Below, piece by piece: positions 53,621 through 63,016 of a DNA stretch of 64,000 nt (position 1 is its first letter; each line of letters begins with the position of its first letter). Origin of the DNA: Actinobaculum suis (lineage in GTDB: Bacteria > Actinomycetota > Actinomycetes > Actinomycetales > Actinomycetaceae); assembly GCF_900102025.1 (NCBI RefSeq), contig NZ_FNAU01000003.1, positions 1-64,000 of the forward strand. Reading direction: 5' to 3'. Below the pieces are notes generated by a model. That model did not search any database. It was not told the DNA's origin and saw only the letters and a program-made list of their open reading frames with translations. The position numbers were made by a program, and so were the translations under genes.

Positions 53621-54423
53621 GCTGCCACCATTTTGGTGACGTATTCGCCCACGGCTTGCGGTGCTTTTTCGGGCCCGCTTTCGTGAATCAGCCGGACGAT
53701 GGCCGAGCCAACGATAACGCCGTCGCTTCGGGCAGACATTTGGCTGGCCTGCTCCGGCGTGGAAACCCCGAATCCTACGGCACTCGGCACCTGCGTGGTA
53801 TCGCGAATCACCCGCACGATCGAACCGATATCCGTGGTAATTTCCGAACGCACGCCCGTCACCCCGAGCGAAGAGACCACGTAAATGAATCCGGTGGCAC
53901 TCGCCGCGATTTGCGCGATTCGTTCCTTGGAGGTCGGGGCAATTAGCGGGATGAGGGAAATGCCGTGCGCGGCGAAGGTGGGCGCGAACTCAGTGCTTTC
54001 CTCATGGGGCACATCGGCCAAAATAGCGCCGTCTACCCCGGCCGCGGCGGCCGCCTGGCTCCATTTTTCAATCCCGTAGGAAAACACGGAATTGGCGTAG
54101 CCCATGGTGATGAACGGGGTGTCCGGGAATTCTTCGCGCAATTGTGCAATCATCGCGAAGATTTTGTCCGTGGTGGCCCCACCCGCAATTGCCCGGGCGG
54201 AAGCAGCTTGAATTACTGGCCCTTCGGCCATGGGATCCGAAAACGGCATCCCGAATTCTACGGGCCCGGCCCCGGCCTGGATCGCTGCTCGCACGCAGTT
54301 CGCCGTCGTCTCTAAATCTGGATCCCCGCAAGTAAAGAAGGGGATAAATACTTTGCCGGCGGCAAAGGAACGGTGGATGCGAGCAACGGAAGCGCTCAAC
54401 GCATCTGGAAGTGAGTTAGTCAT
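53611..54423 (-). CDS. trpA: tryptophan synthase alpha subunit
   Basis: TrpA cleaves indole-3-glycerol phosphate to indole, passed to TrpB. The TIM-barrel motifs [19 protein letters not shown] (catalytic Glu of the E-F-G segment) and [13 protein letters not shown] plus [11 protein letters not shown] are present. In the SDP-x-A-[D/E]-GP loop an Glu stands where E. coli has catalytic Asp60. The ATG at 54423 overlaps the trpB end by eight bases (ATGACTAA) with GGGAGAAG upstream; a longer frame within trpB was rejected. The length (270 aa) is standard. Confidence 0.95.
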   Translation of the reverse strand: MTNSLPDALSASVARIHRSFAAGKVFIPFFTCGDPDLETTANCVRAAIQAGAGPVEFGMPFSDPMAEGPVIQAASARAIAGGATTDKIFAMIAQLREEFPDTPFITMGYANSVFSYGIEKWSQAAAAAGVDGAILADVPHEESTEFAPTFAAHGISLIPLIAPTSKERIAQIAASATGFIYVVSSLGVTGVRSEITTDIGSIVRVIRDTTQVPSAVGFGVSTPEQASQMSARSDGVIVGSAIVRLIHESGPEKAPQAVGEYVTKMVAALQ

Positions 54424-55609
54424 GAATATCTTCTCCCCGGTAGCGGGCGATCGCCGCCACATCTTTATCGCCGCGGCCCGAAAGGGTGACAACGACGATC
54501 TTGTCCTTGTCCATCTTTGGCGCCACCTCCATCGCATATGCCAGGGCGTGGGCGGATTCAATCGCCGGAATAATGCCCTCGGTGCGTGAAAGGTATTCGA
54601 AAGCCTCTACGGCTTCTTCATCGGTGATCGGCACGTAACGGGCCTTGCCCGTATCATGCCAGTAGGCGTGTTCGGGGCCGATGCCCGGATAATCCAGCCC
54701 GGCAGAAATCGAATATACGGGCGCGATTTGGCCGTATTCGTCTTGGCAGAAGTAGCTCTTCATGCCGTGGAAAATACCTTCCCGGCCGGTGGCAATGGTG
54801 GCTGCGGTATCGGTGGAATCCACGCCGCGCCCGGCCGCTTCGGTAGCTACGAGTTCTACACCCGGTTCGTCAATAAAGTGGTAGAAGGAACCGGCCGCAT
54901 TCGATCCCCCACCCACGCAGGCCACCACCATATCGGGGAGCCGGCCTTCCGCGTCGAGAATCTGTTCGCGCATTTCCTTGGAAATAACCGCCTGGAAATC
55001 GCGCACGATCGTGGGGAACGGATGCGGCCCCATCACCGAACCAATGCAGTAATGAGTATCGTCAATACGTGAAGTCCACTCCCGGAAGGCTTCCGAAGTG
55101 GCATCTTTGAGCGTGCCCGTGCCGGAAGCGACCGGTATTACTTCCGCGCCCAGCAACCGCATCCGGTAAACGTTGAGCGCCTGGCGTTCCGTATCTTCCT
55201 TCCCCATAAAGACCACGCATTCCATACCGAAAAGCGCGGCCGCGGTAGCGGTAGCCACCCCGTGTTGGCCGGCTCCGGTTTCGGCGATTACGCGGGTCTT
55301 TCCCATTTTCTTGGCGAGCAATACTTGGCCGAGCACATTGTTGATTTTGTGGGCACCGGTATGGTTGAGATCTTCGCGTTTCAGATAGATCTTGGCGCCG
55401 CCCAAATCTTGCGTCATCCGCTGCGCGAAATAGAGCCGGGAGGGCCGGCCCGCGTAGGAATTAAACAGTTCCTGCAATTCGTTGTTGAACTGCGGGTCAT
55501 TGCGATATTTCTGGTATGCCGCATCAAGCTCGATAACGGCATTCATGAGCGTTTCCGGAATGTATTGGCCACCGTGGATGCCAAAACGTCCGGCCTGCTG
55601 GGTAGGCAT
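54416..55609 (-). CDS. trpB: tryptophan synthase beta subunit
   Basis: This PLP enzyme joins indole and serine to tryptophan. The PLP lysine lies in [14 protein letters not shown] near residue 88. [20 protein letters not shown] and the phosphate-binding [10 protein letters not shown] are conserved. The 397-residue length is standard, and AAAGGAG precedes the ATG. trpA overlaps its 3' end, and trpC lies upstream. Confidence 0.97.
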   Translation of the reverse strand: MPTQQAGRFGIHGGQYIPETLMNAVIELDAAYQKYRNDPQFNNELQELFNSYAGRPSRLYFAQRMTQDLGGAKIYLKREDLNHTGAHKINNVLGQVLLAKKMGKTRVIAETGAGQHGVATATAAALFGMECVVFMGKEDTERQALNVYRMRLLGAEVIPVASGTGTLKDATSEAFREWTSRIDDTHYCIGSVMGPHPFPTIVRDFQAVISKEMREQILDAEGRLPDMVVACVGGGSNAAGSFYHFIDEPGVELVATEAAGRGVDSTDTAATIATGREGIFHGMKSYFCQDEYGQIAPVYSISAGLDYPGIGPEHAYWHDTGKARYVPITDEEAVEAFEYLSRTEGIIPAIESAHALAYAMEVAPKMDKDKIVVVTLSGRGDKDVAAIARYRGEDIHD

Positions 55610-55669
55610 ATCCGCTCCTTTCCTTTCAAATTATTAGGTAGTGAGTAGTTAGTGGAGTGAGTGGCGGTA

Positions 55670-56458
55670 CTAGTGGCCGCGCAGTTCTGCCAGCGCGGCG
55701 GTTTTATTATCTGCCCGCATCAGGGTTTCCCCAATGAGGATCGCATCCGCCTGGGCCGCTCGTACCGCTTCCACATCCGCCGGAGTCTTCACCCCGGATT
55801 CGGCCACGAAAATCGTGCCTTCCGGAACGTAGGCGCGTAGCCTTTGGGCATTCGAAAAATCTACTTCAAACGAGGTGAGATCCCGGTTATTGACGCCGAT
55901 GATCTTCGCCCCGGAAGCGGCCGCCCGCTGTACCGCGGCGTCGTCATAAGCTTCCACCAAGGCACTCATCCCCAAGGATTCGGCAAGCTCACGGTATTCG
56001 CGAGCCTGTTCCGTGCTGAGCAGTTCACAAATTAGCAAAACCGCCGCCGCCCCAAGCAATTTCGCTTCATAAATCATGTATTCGTCGATTATGAAGTCTT
56101 TCCGCAAGGTGGGAATCGAAACTTCCCGGGAAATTTCCGCTAAATATTCCGGTGCCCCAAGGAACCAGCGCGGTTCGGTGAGCACGGAAATTGCTTCTGC
56201 CCCGGCCGCTTCGTATTCCTGTGCGATTTGCAGGTACGGGAAATCTTCCGCGATCACGCCTTTCGAAGGGCTCGCTTTTTTCACTTCGCAAATAAAGGCC
56301 ACATCCGGCCCGCGCAAAGCCTTTTCAAAAGCGAAATCTCCCAGTTTGTGTGCGGGTGCGGCTTCTGCCTGCGCGCGTAGTTGCGTAAGCGGGGTACGAC
56401 GCCGCCGCTCGGCCACTAATTCTCGCGTATTTTCCGCAATTTGCGCCAGAATATTCAT
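55670..56458 (-). CDS. trpC: indole-3-glycerol-phosphate synthase
   Basis: TrpC closes CdRP to indole-3-glycerol phosphate, the TrpA substrate. The catalytic Lys and Glu lie in FICEVKKASPSKGVIAEDF, and KDFIIDEYMIYEAKLLGA and VNNRDLTSFEVD are conserved. The length is 262 aa, a mono-functional enzyme without TrpF. Its ATG overlaps the trpD stop (TAATG), indicating coupled translation. Confidence 0.96.
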   Translation of the reverse strand: MNILAQIAENTRELVAERRRRTPLTQLRAQAEAAPAHKLGDFAFEKALRGPDVAFICEVKKASPSKGVIAEDFPYLQIAQEYEAAGAEAISVLTEPRWFLGAPEYLAEISREVSIPTLRKDFIIDEYMIYEAKLLGAAAVLLICELLSTEQAREYRELAESLGMSALVEAYDDAAVQRAAASGAKIIGVNNRDLTSFEVDFSNAQRLRAYVPEGTIFVAESGVKTPADVEAVRAAQADAILIGETLMRADNKTAALAELRGH

Positions 56459-57483
56459 TACTTCCTTACGTTGGACTCGGTTACAAATTTTTCGATTTGT
56501 TCGTATGCAGCGCCACTATCAACAAGTTCGCGCGCCAGTTCTAGGCCGTTGGCCAAGGAGCTCGCCGCGCCGGCCACGTACAGCCCGGCCGCGGAATTGA
56601 GCAGCACGGTGTTGCGTTTTGCGCCCTGAATTTTTCCGCTCAAAATATCGCGCGTGATTTGTGCGTTTTCATCCGGGGTGCCACCGGCAAGGTCGCTCTT
56701 ATTGGCCCGGGGTAGGCCAAATACTTCCGGATAGATCTCGTAGGAGCGGTATTCGCCATTTTTGACCTCGCATACTTCCGTGGGCGCGGAAACCGAGATC
56801 TCGTCGAGTTTATCTTTCCCGTACACCACCATGCCGTGCTTCACGCCCAGGTCGTTAATAACGCGCGCGAGCGGTTCTACCAGGTATCCGTCGTAGACGC
56901 CGAGCACCATATATTCCGGGCGCAACGGATTGGTCAGCGGGCCGAGAATATTGAAAACCGTGCGGAATCCAAGTTCTTTACGGATTGAACCGACGATACC
57001 CATCGATTTGTGATACCGCTGCGCAAACATGAAACACATATTTATATCGCGCAAAAGCCGCGTGCAGGTTTCTGGGTCTTGGTCAATATTTACGCCCAAG
57101 CTTTCCAAGCAGTCCGCAGTACCTGATTTGGAGGAGGCCGCACGGTTACCGTGCTTCGAAACTTTTACTCCCCCGGCCGCAATAACAAACATCGAAGTCG
57201 TGGAGATATTGAAGGAGGAAGCGTTATCTCCGCCGGTCCCCACAATTTCCAAAGTGTCAAAGGGAACCTCGAAGGTTTCAGCCATTTCACGCATGGCGGC
57301 AGCAGAGCCAGAGATTTCTTCCGTGGTTTCTGCGCGCGCATTCTTAGTGGAAAGCGCGGCCAAATAAGCAGCGTTTTGAGTGGGTGTAGATTCCCCGCTC
57401 ATAATTTCCTTCATGACGGTATAGGCTTCGTCGTAGGTCAAATCGCCTTTACCAACGACCTTCTGGATTGCTTCTTTAATCAT
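56458..57483 (-). CDS. trpD: anthranilate phosphoribosyltransferase
   Basis: TrpD transfers phosphoribose from PRPP to anthranilate. The PRPP-binding [14 protein letters not shown] loop and [20 protein letters not shown] are intact, and the length (341 aa) is typical. It is first in the trpD-C-B-A run. Purine-rich AAAGAAAGAAG precedes the ATG. Genes for anthranilate synthase (trpE/trpG) and trpF are not in this window. Confidence 0.96.
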   Translation of the reverse strand: MIKEAIQKVVGKGDLTYDEAYTVMKEIMSGESTPTQNAAYLAALSTKNARAETTEEISGSAAAMREMAETFEVPFDTLEIVGTGGDNASSFNISTTSMFVIAAGGVKVSKHGNRAASSKSGTADCLESLGVNIDQDPETCTRLLRDINMCFMFAQRYHKSMGIVGSIRKELGFRTVFNILGPLTNPLRPEYMVLGVYDGYLVEPLARVINDLGVKHGMVVYGKDKLDEISVSAPTEVCEVKNGEYRSYEIYPEVFGLPRANKSDLAGGTPDENAQITRDILSGKIQGAKRNTVLLNSAAGLYVAGAASSLANGLELARELVDSGAAYEQIEKFVTESNVRK

Positions 57484-57552
57484 TGTTCTTCTTTCTTTCG
57501 CCGGTGCTACTTGTGGTTTAGAAAAAACTCCGCTTTTTACTCACAGGGGCGG

Positions 57553-57580
57553 GAAACCGAGTGCCTTAGAACTGGGTTTC
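57553..57580 (-). promoter_or_regulatory. hairpin in the trp leader
   Basis: GAAACCGAGT (57553-57562) and ACTGGGTTTC (57571-57580) pair at nine of ten positions, about 70 bp upstream of trpD. It could be an attenuator-like or operator element. No Trp-codon leader peptide is evident. Confidence 0.3.
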
Positions 57581-57680
57581 TACTGTTTGCGTGGTTGTTG
57601 GTTTTACGCTGTTGTTGCGGTTCTGTTGCTGGCTTCCCGCGATATGTTTAGCGACCCAAAAGACGTTGCCGGCCGCATAT

Positions 57681-57734
57681 ATACCACGAGCAACACAGAT
57701 ACCACGAGCAACATAACTACCGCGAGCAACACAC
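57681..57734. repeat. 3 x 18-bp tandem repeat
   Basis: Units at 57681, 57699 and 57717 share TACC(A/G)CGAGCAACA. Confidence 0.85.
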
Positions 57735-58503
57735 ATACTGCGGGCCGGAAAACGCTGCCGACTGGTAAATATTGCCTGCCGGAAAATCCCGCCCACTAGA
57801 AAACACTGCCGCTAAAACGCCGCTTATACACAGCTACCTGCGTACCTGCGTACCTGCGCGACGTAAACACGGTGCTAACCGCAGTACTGATAACGCTACA
57901 AAGAACAGCGCTAATAACGGCGCGCACAAGATTGCAAAACGGTGCAACAAAACAGTGCAAACAGTTGCCACTGGAGTGGGGAGGCGTGAATTATCGCTCC
58001 CCGGGCGGGCGTAGCAAGATCACGCGTTCTGAAGAACTATGCGCGATGGCGGCCGGAGCCACGATGGCTTGGGCCACGCGTGAACCGATGCGGCGCATAG
58101 AAAGCGCGGTAGCCGCCGAGCGGCGAACATCGGTGTGATTGCGATACTGGCGGGAGCAACTAGTAGCTCCGCCGAAAAAACTGGTATACGGGTGGGTACG
58201 ACGCACGGTATTCCCCTTCATTGAGCTAGACGATGGGCGCGAAAATTACGCCCACCACCATCGCCGTGCTGGCGCAGTTCCTTCCAGCCAGGTATGTGCG
58301 TGCCAAGAGCGCGTTTGCCGGCTATCTTCTGCCGCCGTCTGCGCCAGGGCCGCGGAACCCTTGGTTCCCCGGGCCGCCAGGCCGCTTCTCTGCTCCACGC
58401 TTACCATGTGCACTAGATTAGCGCATTTTCCCGCAAAGGTGAAAACCGTCCATATTTTGAGGCACCCGGCCAGCGAGGTTTCCCCAGCGGCTGCTACCGC
58501 CTC

Positions 58504-61440
58504 CTATTCGGCATCTGTCGCATCGTCCGCTTTGCTTAGCGGCGCGAAGCGGAGCAGTAACCGTTTGGTCACTCCCCCACCGAAGCGCACTTTCGCCGTC
58601 GTCGACTTCCCGCTACCTTCGAAGGAAAGCACCGTGCCGGTACCGAACGCCTTGTGCTGCACGCGGTCCCCTACTCGTAAACCACCGGTACCGTCCCCTT
58701 CCGCACTGTTACTTTGCGCGTCTGTTGCCGCCGTTTTCGCGTTTCCGGTTCCCAATTTCGTACCGGAACTAGTGGTTTTCGCGCTATCGGCACCGGTACG
58801 CGCCGGCGTCGTACTGGTTTTTGTTGTGGCATCTTCCGTTTGCCGACGCCGCACGCCCAGCTTCCCGGGCACAAACTTTGCTTTGCCGGAACCAATGGGT
58901 GGCGCAAAATCTGGATCGTCAAAGGACAGATCAGGTTCTTTCCTGCCGCCGCGGTACTGCGCGCGACCATAGCCCGAATCACCGTAATCGTAGTTGCTAA
59001 AACCGCGATATCCGCCGTAACTGCCATAGCTTGCCGAACCGCGCAAAATATCTTGCGACGATTCGGCGCGGCGCCAATCCAAGAGTTTGGCCGGAATCTC
59101 TTCTAAGAAACGCGAGGGCTCGTACTGTTGGGGTGCGCCCCAACTAGAACGCGTGGCCGCCCGGCTCACATACAAACGTTGCCGGGCGCGGGTAAATGCC
59201 ACATACGCCAAGCGGCGTTCTTCGGCCAATTCCGCCGTATCTTCCAAGGAACGAATATGGGGAAAAGTGCCATCTTCCAAACCGGTCACGAACACCACCG
59301 GGAACTCCAACCCCTTGGCGGTGTGCACGGTCATTAGGGTTACTTCGTCTGCTGCGTCTGCAGCCGGCACTACCGCACCCATCGCATCCGAAACGCGCGC
59401 CGCCGCACCCACCGGACCCGCCGCACCCACCGGACCCGCCGCACCTGCGCCACCGGTTTCTGCGCCCGCGTGGTTAGCATTTCCGGTTCTGTTGAAGTTC
59501 CCCGTGCCGCTAGTTTCCGCGGCTGCGCTGCTAGTGTTCTTCGCGCCGCTCGCATCGGCTTGGCCGGTGCCATCCGGAAGCCGATCGGTATCGGCCACGA
59601 GGGAAACTTGGTCGAGCCAGTCGGCCAGGGTAGCGCCCGCATTTTCGGGGGCGTTCGCAAAATCGACGGCGACGGCGTGCAGTTCGGCCAGGTTTTCCAC
59701 GCGGGAAATATCTTGCGGGTCGGAACTTTCCTGCAAAGCCGCCAGATACCCAGATTCGTCCATGATTTTATCTAGCACTTCTGCCGGGCTGGCCCCCGCT
59801 GCTGCGAGCTGTCGCGATGCTTCCAAAGCCTGCACGAAAGCGGTGATTGAATTGCGGGCTCGCGCGGTTAGTCCGGCTACTTCCCCGCGGCCGTGCGCTT
59901 CGGGATCGGCAACGTCCGCGAGCGCAGCGCCGAAGGAAATCTGCCAGCGGGCTGCGTGCATGGCCACATGTTCTTCACTTTTTGCGCCCAGGCCGCGGCG
60001 GGGTTCGTTCAAAATTCGCCGAATGGAAACCGTATCGTCCGGGTTTACGATCGCTTGCAGGTAGGCGATGGCGTCTTTGATTTCCTTGCGCTCATAAAAC
60101 CTGGTGCCGCCGATAACCCGGTAAGGAATGCCGGCGCGCACAAACATTTCTTCCAGGGCCCGCGATTGCGCATTAGTGCGGTAGAAGACCGCAAAATCTC
60201 CGTAGTTGTAGCCGGCTTGGGCGCGCAGGTCGTCGATTTCGTCAACCACGAATTTCGCTTCGTCGCTTTCCGAATCTGCCACGTAGCCAACGATTTTTTC
60301 GCCGTCGCCCTGGTCTGTCCACAAGCGTTTGGCACGCCGATGCGCATTATTGGCGATCACCGCATTGGCGGCAGACAAAATATTTTGTGTAGACCGATAG
60401 TTTTGTTCCAGTTGGACGGTGTGGGAACCCGGGAAGTCTTTTTCGAAGTCTTCAATATTGCGAATGGTGGCCCCGCGGAAAGCGTAGATGGATTGGTCGG
60501 CGTCGCCTACCACGGTGAGATTGGCGCGCGGCAGATCAGCTTCTGCGCCGGCTAGTGTGCGGACGAGCACGTATTGGGCATGGTTGGTGTCTTGGTATTC
60601 GTCCACCAAGATATGGCGGAAACGGGTGCGGTAGCGTTCGGCAATCTCGGGGTGTTCATGCAGGAGCTGTACTGCCCGCATAATTAAATCATCGAAATCC
60701 ATGGCATTGGCCGCCTGCAGGCGTTCCTGGTAGGAACGGTAGGCGCGGGCCAGCACTTCGCTCGCCGCATCTTCGGCCTGGCGGGCCGCTTGGGCCGGCG
60801 TTACCAGTTCGTCTTTCAGATTAGAAACTTGCCGGAGCAACGACTTTGGCGAATAGGTGCGAATGTCGATGTTTTCTTCCCGGCACACCATGTTCATAAG
60901 CCGCTGGGAATCTTGGGCATCATAAATGGTGAAGGTGGAACGCATCCCGAGGGCGCGGTGTTCGGCCCGCAAAATGCGCAGGCAAGCCGAATGGAAAGTA
61001 GAGATCCACATGGAACGAGCAAACCCGCCAAGCATCTGCTCTAACCGTTCCCGCATTTCTCGGGCGGCCTTATTGGTGAAAGTAATAGCCAATATTTCGG
61101 AAGCGCGGGCCTTGCCTTCCGCAATCAGGTAGGCAATGCGCGAGGTGAGCACACGGGTTTTGCCGGAACCGGCGCCGGCCACCACGAGGAGGGGGCCGCC
61201 CTCATAGGTCACCGCTTCCAATTGTTGCGGGTTCAAGCCCGCCACAATATGGCTAGTATCGCGCCGCGACCTATAACCGTCCGACGTGCCCGCATCGCCG
61301 GCATAGGGCGTAGTAGAAATTGCGTTACCGGGAACGGGCCCGGCCGGGTGGGCCGGGGCGGCGGGGCCGGCGTCGAGCTGTTCGATGCGGGCCCGCAGCC
61401 GGTTGAGGGTTGACTTCAAGGAATCGTTCTCTGACATCAT
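58504..61440 (-). CDS. pcrA: ATP-dependent DNA helicase PcrA/UvrD with inserts
   Basis: This SF1A 3'-5' helicase functions in nucleotide excision and mismatch repair. Walker A lies in VVAGAGSGKTRVL near residue 88, then DEYQDTNHAQYVL (motif II, near 280), GDADQSIYAFRGA (III), VQLEQNYRST (IV), TVHTAKGLEFPVVF near 706 (V) and VAFTRARQRLYVS (VI). A C-terminal tudor-like domain (GDRVQHKAFGTGTVLSFEG, near 925) is the RNA-polymerase-binding type. Residues of about 620-695 are a Gly/Ala/Thr-rich insert containing two 18-bp DNA repeats (59403-59438), directly before motif V. A second low-complexity stretch lies near 860-920. Confidence 0.94.
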   Translation of the reverse strand: MMSENDSLKSTLNRLRARIEQLDAGPAAPAHPAGPVPGNAISTTPYAGDAGTSDGYRSRRDTSHIVAGLNPQQLEAVTYEGGPLLVVAGAGSGKTRVLTSRIAYLIAEGKARASEILAITFTNKAAREMRERLEQMLGGFARSMWISTFHSACLRILRAEHRALGMRSTFTIYDAQDSQRLMNMVCREENIDIRTYSPKSLLRQVSNLKDELVTPAQAARQAEDAASEVLARAYRSYQERLQAANAMDFDDLIMRAVQLLHEHPEIAERYRTRFRHILVDEYQDTNHAQYVLVRTLAGAEADLPRANLTVVGDADQSIYAFRGATIRNIEDFEKDFPGSHTVQLEQNYRSTQNILSAANAVIANNAHRRAKRLWTDQGDGEKIVGYVADSESDEAKFVVDEIDDLRAQAGYNYGDFAVFYRTNAQSRALEEMFVRAGIPYRVIGGTRFYERKEIKDAIAYLQAIVNPDDTVSIRRILNEPRRGLGAKSEEHVAMHAARWQISFGAALADVADPEAHGRGEVAGLTARARNSITAFVQALEASRQLAAAGASPAEVLDKIMDESGYLAALQESSDPQDISRVENLAELHAVAVDFANAPENAGATLADWLDQVSLVADTDRLPDGTGQADASGAKNTSSAAAETSGTGNFNRTGNANHAGAETGGAGAAGPVGAAGPVGAAARVSDAMGAVVPAADAADEVTLMTVHTAKGLEFPVVFVTGLEDGTFPHIRSLEDTAELAEERRLAYVAFTRARQRLYVSRAATRSSWGAPQQYEPSRFLEEIPAKLLDWRRAESSQDILRGSASYGSYGGYRGFSNYDYGDSGYGRAQYRGGRKEPDLSFDDPDFAPPIGSGKAKFVPGKLGVRRRQTEDATTKTSTTPARTGADSAKTTSSGTKLGTGNAKTAATDAQSNSAEGDGTGGLRVGDRVQHKAFGTGTVLSFEGSGKSTTAKVRFGGGVTKRLLLRFAPLSKADDATDAE
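59403..59438. repeat. 2 x 18-bp in-frame repeat inside pcrA
   Basis: CCGCACCCACCGGACCCG is repeated exactly at 59403-59420 and 59421-59438, encoding GPVGAA words within the pcrA insert. Confidence 0.9.
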
Positions 61441-61470
61441 CCCCTAGGGTACCCGCCCGGCCGTCCCAAG

Positions 61471-62856
61471 CTAGTTCACCTGCGCCGTCTTGTGGACGCG
61501 GATCGCATGCTCATTGGTGAACGCATGCAAACCCCACACGGCTTCCTCCCGGCCATAACCGGAATTGTTGATGCCACCGAAGGGCCATTCCGGCCCGGAT
61601 TCGCGGTGGTTATTGATAATCGTCATGCCCGCATTAATCTGCGCGGCGAAACGTTCTGCCCGGTCGATATCTTCACTCCACACGGAAGATTGCAAACCGT
61701 ATTTGGTGGCGTTGGCGAGCCGCAGCGCGTCTTCTTCGTCGCGGGCGCGGTAAATGACGACGACGGGCCCGAACAGTTCGTTACAGGAAATGTCTTGTTC
61801 TTCTGGCACATCGGTGAGCAGGGCCGGCAACATGTAGGCTCCCGGCCGGTCCAAAGCTACCCCGCCATAGTGCAAAGTAGCGCCTTCGGCCACCGCTTGG
61901 GCTACGCGTTGCACTACTTCATCGCGCGCACCGATCGAGGAAAGCGGCCCCATATCAATATCTTCATCAAAAGCACCCACCCGAATTTTGGCGATTGCTT
62001 CTTTGGCGGCGGCTAGGAACTCGTCGTAAATATTGGCGAGCACAATAATCCGCTTATTGGAAGTGCAAACCTGCCCGGCGTTGAAGGTCCGCAACCGCAC
62101 TGCTTTTTCTGCTACTGCCGCTACATCGGCCGCGTCCAATACAACCATGGGATCATTGCCACCCAGTTCCATGAGGGAACGCTTCAGGTGTTTGCCAGCC
62201 AGGCTGGCTACCGCCGATCCGGCTGCTTCCGAACCGGTGAGGGAAACACCCTTGACCCGGAAATCGGCAAGCACCGTTTCCGTATCTGCCGTATCCAAGT
62301 AAATGTTTTGGTACACGCCTGCCGGGAAACCTGCTTCGCGCAAAAGTTCCGCAAAGCGGGCCGAGCTGCGCGGGCAAATCCCCGCCTGTTTCATGAGGAT
62401 CGTATTCCCCACCATAATTTGCGGGAGCGCGAACCGGGCTATCTGCGAATACGGGAAATTCCAGGGCATAATCCCCAGGAGCACACCCAGCGGATCGTGC
62501 CGCACATAAGTTTGCACCCCGTCAGAAACCGCGAGCTGGGTAGGAGCTAGCAGACTTTTTGCGTTTTCTCCGAACCAGCGGGCGTGGGCCGCCACATTTG
62601 CCACTTCGGTTTTCCCGTCCGCGAGCGGTTTACCCATTTCCTGCCCGGCAATCCGGGCCAGCTCGGTAGCATTTTCTTCGCAGAGCTCCCCGAAGCGGAG
62701 CATGAGCCGGCGTCGTTCTGCTATGGGAGTGCGCCGCCACTCTTCGTACGCCTGCCACGCAGTATCGATGACCTGCGGAATTTCTTCCTTCCGCAAGGTA
62801 GGAAATTCTTCTTCAGTGATACCAGTGTTCGGATTATTGACCGCATACCTACTCAT
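61471..62856 (-). CDS. NAD(P)-dependent aldehyde dehydrogenase, succinate-semialdehyde dehydrogenase-like
   Basis: This ALDH-superfamily enzyme oxidises an aldehyde to its acid. The catalytic Glu is in LMELGGNDPMVV near residue 230, and the nucleophile Cys in FNAGQVCTSNKRI near 262. GIMPWNFPYSQIARF and the C-terminal EWPFGGINNSGYGREEAVWG resemble SSADH (Sad/GabD-type) proteins. Length 461 is normal. AGGAAC precedes the ATG. No GABA or polyamine genes are adjacent, so succinate semialdehyde is only the likely substrate. Confidence 0.85.
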   Translation of the reverse strand: MSRYAVNNPNTGITEEEFPTLRKEEIPQVIDTAWQAYEEWRRTPIAERRRLMLRFGELCEENATELARIAGQEMGKPLADGKTEVANVAAHARWFGENAKSLLAPTQLAVSDGVQTYVRHDPLGVLLGIMPWNFPYSQIARFALPQIMVGNTILMKQAGICPRSSARFAELLREAGFPAGVYQNIYLDTADTETVLADFRVKGVSLTGSEAAGSAVASLAGKHLKRSLMELGGNDPMVVLDAADVAAVAEKAVRLRTFNAGQVCTSNKRIIVLANIYDEFLAAAKEAIAKIRVGAFDEDIDMGPLSSIGARDEVVQRVAQAVAEGATLHYGGVALDRPGAYMLPALLTDVPEEQDISCNELFGPVVVIYRARDEEDALRLANATKYGLQSSVWSEDIDRAERFAAQINAGMTIINNHRESGPEWPFGGINNSGYGREEAVWGLHAFTNEHAIRVHKTAQVN

Positions 62857-63002
62857 AGTTCCTATTTAACGGCTTTTGCGAGGCAAATGCTAGGACATAG
62901 ATCAAGGCAGCCGTGCGGGTTGTGATTCGAGTACGCGGGTGCACGTACCAGTAACGCGCCGGCAGATGGCGCGGATTCAGTGCGCCGGTGCGGGGCGTCT
63001 GC

Positions 63003-63016
63003 TACCTTCGAAGGTA
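63003..63016. promoter_or_regulatory. 14-bp palindrome abutting the pepA start
   Basis: TACCTTCGAAGGTA is a perfect palindrome whose last base is the A of the pepA ATG. TACCTT could double as a -10 box of a leaderless mRNA, in which case the palindrome would be an operator. Confidence 0.35.

Larger units (their letters stand above)
57484..58503. other. 1-kb gene-free region upstream of trpD
   Basis: No credible CDS, tRNA or known RNA was found. It contains the near-palindromic hairpin at 57553-57580 close to trpD, three 18-bp repeats (57681-57734), and a hairpin at about 58149-58173 (GGCGGGAGC / GCTCCGCC). No leader with consecutive Trp codons was recognised on the trpD strand. Confidence 0.5.

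Noticed and set aside
57484-57600. Tryptophan leader peptide or T-box in front of trpD
   Set aside because: No run of Trp codons and no T-box TGGN-type sequence was recognised on the minus strand.
58139-58972. 277-codon plus-strand frame overlapping the pcrA 3' end
   Set aside because: Its sequence is low-complexity Ala/Ser/Pro antisense to pcrA, without recognisable motifs.
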